Source of the DNA: Oscillospiraceae bacterium
Lineage (GTDB): Bacteria > Bacillota > Clostridia > Oscillospirales > Oscillospiraceae
Reading direction: 5' to 3'
DNA: 44,859 nucleotides
NCBI GenBank assembly: GCA_017455685.1
Contig: JAFSZH010000005.1
Coordinates: forward strand, 1 to 44,859
Positions 43,010-44,859 of the stretch are shown here, one piece after another. Position 1 is the stretch's first letter, and each line of letters begins with the position of its first letter. Under the pieces are notes generated by a model. It made no database searches, had not been told where the DNA came from, and worked only from the letters and a program-made list of their open reading frames with translations. A program made the translations under genes and the position numbers.

Positions 43010-44859
43010 ATGCCAATGGATGTAAGATACGGCAGAACTGTCAGAAAGAGCTATGCCCGGAGCGAAGAGATCCAGGACATGCCCCATCTGCTGGAGATCC
43101 AGAAGAACTCTTACAAGTGGTTCCTGGAGGAAGGCCTGCGGGACGTGTTCAAGGGCGTGGCTACCATTACGGACTACTCCGGCAACCTGGAGCTCTCCTT
43201 CGTGGACTATTCCATGAACGACAAGCCCAAGTATTCGGAGGAGGAGTGCAAGGCCCGCGACGCTACGTACGCCGCCCCGCTGAAGGTCAGCGTGCGCCTG
43301 CGCAACCGGGAGACCGAGGAGATCAAGGAGCAGGAGATCTTCATGGGAGATTTCCCCCTGATGACCGCCAGCGGCACCTTTATCATCAACGGCGCCGAGC
43401 GCGTGATCGTCTCCCAGATCGTCCGTTCCCCCGGCATCTACTTTGACAAGCGGACGGATAAGACCAACAGCTCCGTTTACGGCACCACCATCATCCCGTA
43501 CCACGGCGCCTGGCTGGAGTACGAGACCGACCTCAACGACATCCTTTACGTCCGGATCGACAAGAACCGGAAGGTCCCCGCCACGCTGCTGCTGAAAGCC
43601 TTCGGCGCTTACAAGGAAGACAAGCCCTACACCTGGCTGAGCTGTGTGGACGACGCCGTGGGCGGCGCTGTTACCACCGAAGCCATCAAGGAAGTCTTCG
43701 GCAACGACAAGCGGATCGTGACCACCCTGGATAAGGACACCGCAGTCACCCGCGACGAGTGCCTGATTGAAATTTACAAGAAGCTGCGTCCCGGCGATCC
43801 TCCCACGGTGGAGAGCAGCGAGACCCTGCTGGAGAACCTGTTCTTCGATCACCGCCGTTACGATATCTCCAATGTGGGCCGCTACAAGTTCAACAAGAAG
43901 CTGGCTCTGTATCCCCGTGTGGCTGGCTACAAGCTGGCCCAGCCCGCGGCCGATCCCCTTACCGGCGAGATCCTCGCCGACGCGGGCGAGGTGCTCACCC
44001 GCGAGCGCGTCCAGGAGCTGGAGCACAAGGGCGTCAACGCCGTGGTGCTGACCATGGAGAACGGGGAGACCGTCCGTGTCTTCTCCAACGGCATGGTGGA
44101 TCCCGCCGACTTCCTGCACTTTGCCGACGATCCCGCGGAGAACCGCCGCATCCTCCGGGAAGAGCTGGGGCTCCGGGAAAAGGTCCGCTTCATCCTGCTG
44201 CGCCGGCTCATGGAGCAGTACTCCGGTGAAGAGCTCCGGGAAGCTCTGAAGGAAAACGCCGACGATCTGGTGCCCAAGCACGTGATCTGCGACGACGTTT
44301 TCTCCGCCGCCAACTATCTGTGCTGCCTGGCCCACGGCATCGGCGAGGCCGACGACATCGACCACCTGGGCAACCGGCGGGTCCGCAGCGTGGGCGAGCT
44401 GCTGCAGAACCAGTTCCGCATCGGCTTCTCCCGGATGGAGCGAGTGATCCGCGAGCGCATGACCGTCCAGGACATGGACATCGTCACGCCGCAGAGCCTG
44501 ATCAATATCCGGCCTGTCACCGCGGCTATCAAGGAATTCTTCGGTTCCAGCCCGCTGAGCCAGTTCATGGACCAGACCAACCCTCTGGCCGAGCTGACCC
44601 ACAAGCGGCGTATTTCCGCTCTGGGCCCCGGCGGTCTGAGCCGTGAGCGCGCCAACTTCGACGTCCGTGACGTGCATTACAGCCACTACGCCCGGCTGTG
44701 CCCCATCGAGACCCCCGAAGGTCCCAACATCGGTCTGATCAACTACCTGAGCTCCTACGCCCGGGTGGATGAATACGGCTTCCTGATCACGCCCTACCGG
44801 CGGATCGACAAGGCCACCGGCGTGGTCACGAAGGAAGTGGTCTACATGACCGCCGACCA
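43010..44859 (+). CDS. rpoB: RNA polymerase beta subunit (3' end outside window)
   Basis: About the first 616 codons of rpoB, ATG 43010 after AGAGGAG. The protein begins [20 protein letters not shown] and shows the beta-subunit landmarks: [51 protein letters not shown], and the rifampicin region with [25 protein letters not shown] (quoted in parts: [23 protein letters not shown]), then [14 protein letters not shown]. The wild-type residues Q, D and H of the rifampicin pocket are all present (QFMDQ, THKRR). It usually follows rplKAJL; here an unrelated gene lies upstream and rpoB has its own promoter. Confidence 0.98.
   Translation, partial: MPMDVRYGRTVRKSYARSEEIQDMPHLLEIQKNSYKWFLEEGLRDVFKGVATITDYSGNLELSFVDYSMNDKPKYSEEECKARDATYAAPLKVSVRLRNRETEEIKEQEIFMGDFPLMTASGTFIINGAERVIVSQIVRSPGIYFDKRTDKTNSSVYGTTIIPYHGAWLEYETDLNDILYVRIDKNRKVPATLLLKAFGAYKEDKPYTWLSCVDDAVGGAVTTEAIKEVFGNDKRIVTTLDKDTAVTRDECLIEIYKKLRPGDPPTVESSETLLENLFFDHRRYDISNVGRYKFNKKLALYPRVAGYKLAQPAADPLTGEILADAGEVLTRERVQELEHKGVNAVVLTMENGETVRVFSNGMVDPADFLHFADDPAENRRILREELGLREKVRFILLRRLMEQYSGEELREALKENADDLVPKHVICDDVFSAANYLCCLAHGIGEADDIDHLGNRRVRSVGELLQNQFRIGFSRMERVIRERMTVQDMDIVTPQSLINIRPVTAAIKEFFGSSPLSQFMDQTNPLAELTHKRRISALGPGGLSRERANFDVRDVHYSHYARLCPIETPEGPNIGLINYLSSYARVDEYGFLITPYRRIDKATGVVTKEVVYMTAD

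Noticed and set aside
42920..44686. 588-codon open frame antisense to rpoB
   Set aside because: Shadow of rpoB; composition typical of reversed high-GC codons.

Overview
The window looks like a chromosomal segment of a high-GC, spore-forming, anaerobic Clostridia bacterium, probably Oscillospiraceae-like. This rests on spoVAD/spoVAE with a sigma-G-like promoter, butyrate and acetate kinases, a FeoB-associated Cys-rich protein, strong Shine-Dalgarno sites with frequent GTG/TTG starts, and compact genes separated by long intrinsic terminators. No rRNA, tRNA, CRISPR array, transposase or phage gene was seen. The taxonomic call is inference from gene content.

Layout. 1-0.8 kb: end of feoB and its small Cys-rich partner. 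0.9-2.8 kb: a secreted CHAP-type hydrolase and a methyltransferase. 2.9-5.4 kb: a probable sporulation-linked protein facing a DUF4364 regulator-butyrate kinase pair. 5.5-7.1 kb: an ECF-type sigma factor and its membrane anti-sigma-like partner. 7.3-21.6 kb: a single seven-gene operon (promoter at 7265-7293, terminator at 21538-21572). It encodes an HD-RyR protein, two TIR-like membrane proteins, three giant paralogues with a degenerate TIR-like domain, one membrane helix and a long LRR array, and a SLOG protein with four membrane helices. This is the outstanding region: a candidate membrane-anchored sensing or immunity system in which LRR ectodomains face out and TIR domains face in, as in a Toll-like receptor with reversed domain order.

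21.6-24.4 kb: the methionine ABC transporter metN-metI-metQ, preceded by a 33-codon Met/Cys-rich leader ORF, a terminator and a mutually exclusive 9-bp pairing. This looks like a classical leader-peptide attenuator rather than an S-box or T-box. 24.5-26.6 kb: rplU-rpmA-obg. 26.7-30.5 kb: ackA and, divergently, tmcAL and a DUF1015 gene; ackA and tmcAL appear to use overlapping face-to-face promoters. 30.5-32.4 kb: a two-component system. 32.5-34.8 kb: aldose 1-epimerase and an AlaA-like aminotransferase. 34.9-36.2 kb: ruvX and a metallophosphoesterase that has lost most metal ligands. 36.3-37.3 kb: a SpaA-like surface protein gene interrupted by an in-frame TGA. 37.4-38.8 kb: spoVAD-spoVAE. 38.8-41.8 kb: two divergent paralogous secreted transglutaminase-like proteins. 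41.9-42.7 kb: a zinc-ribbon protein. 42.8 kb to the end: promoter, leader and first part of rpoB, without the usual ribosomal protein genes upstream.

All functional statements come from reading motifs by eye. No database search, structure prediction or folding calculation was run.
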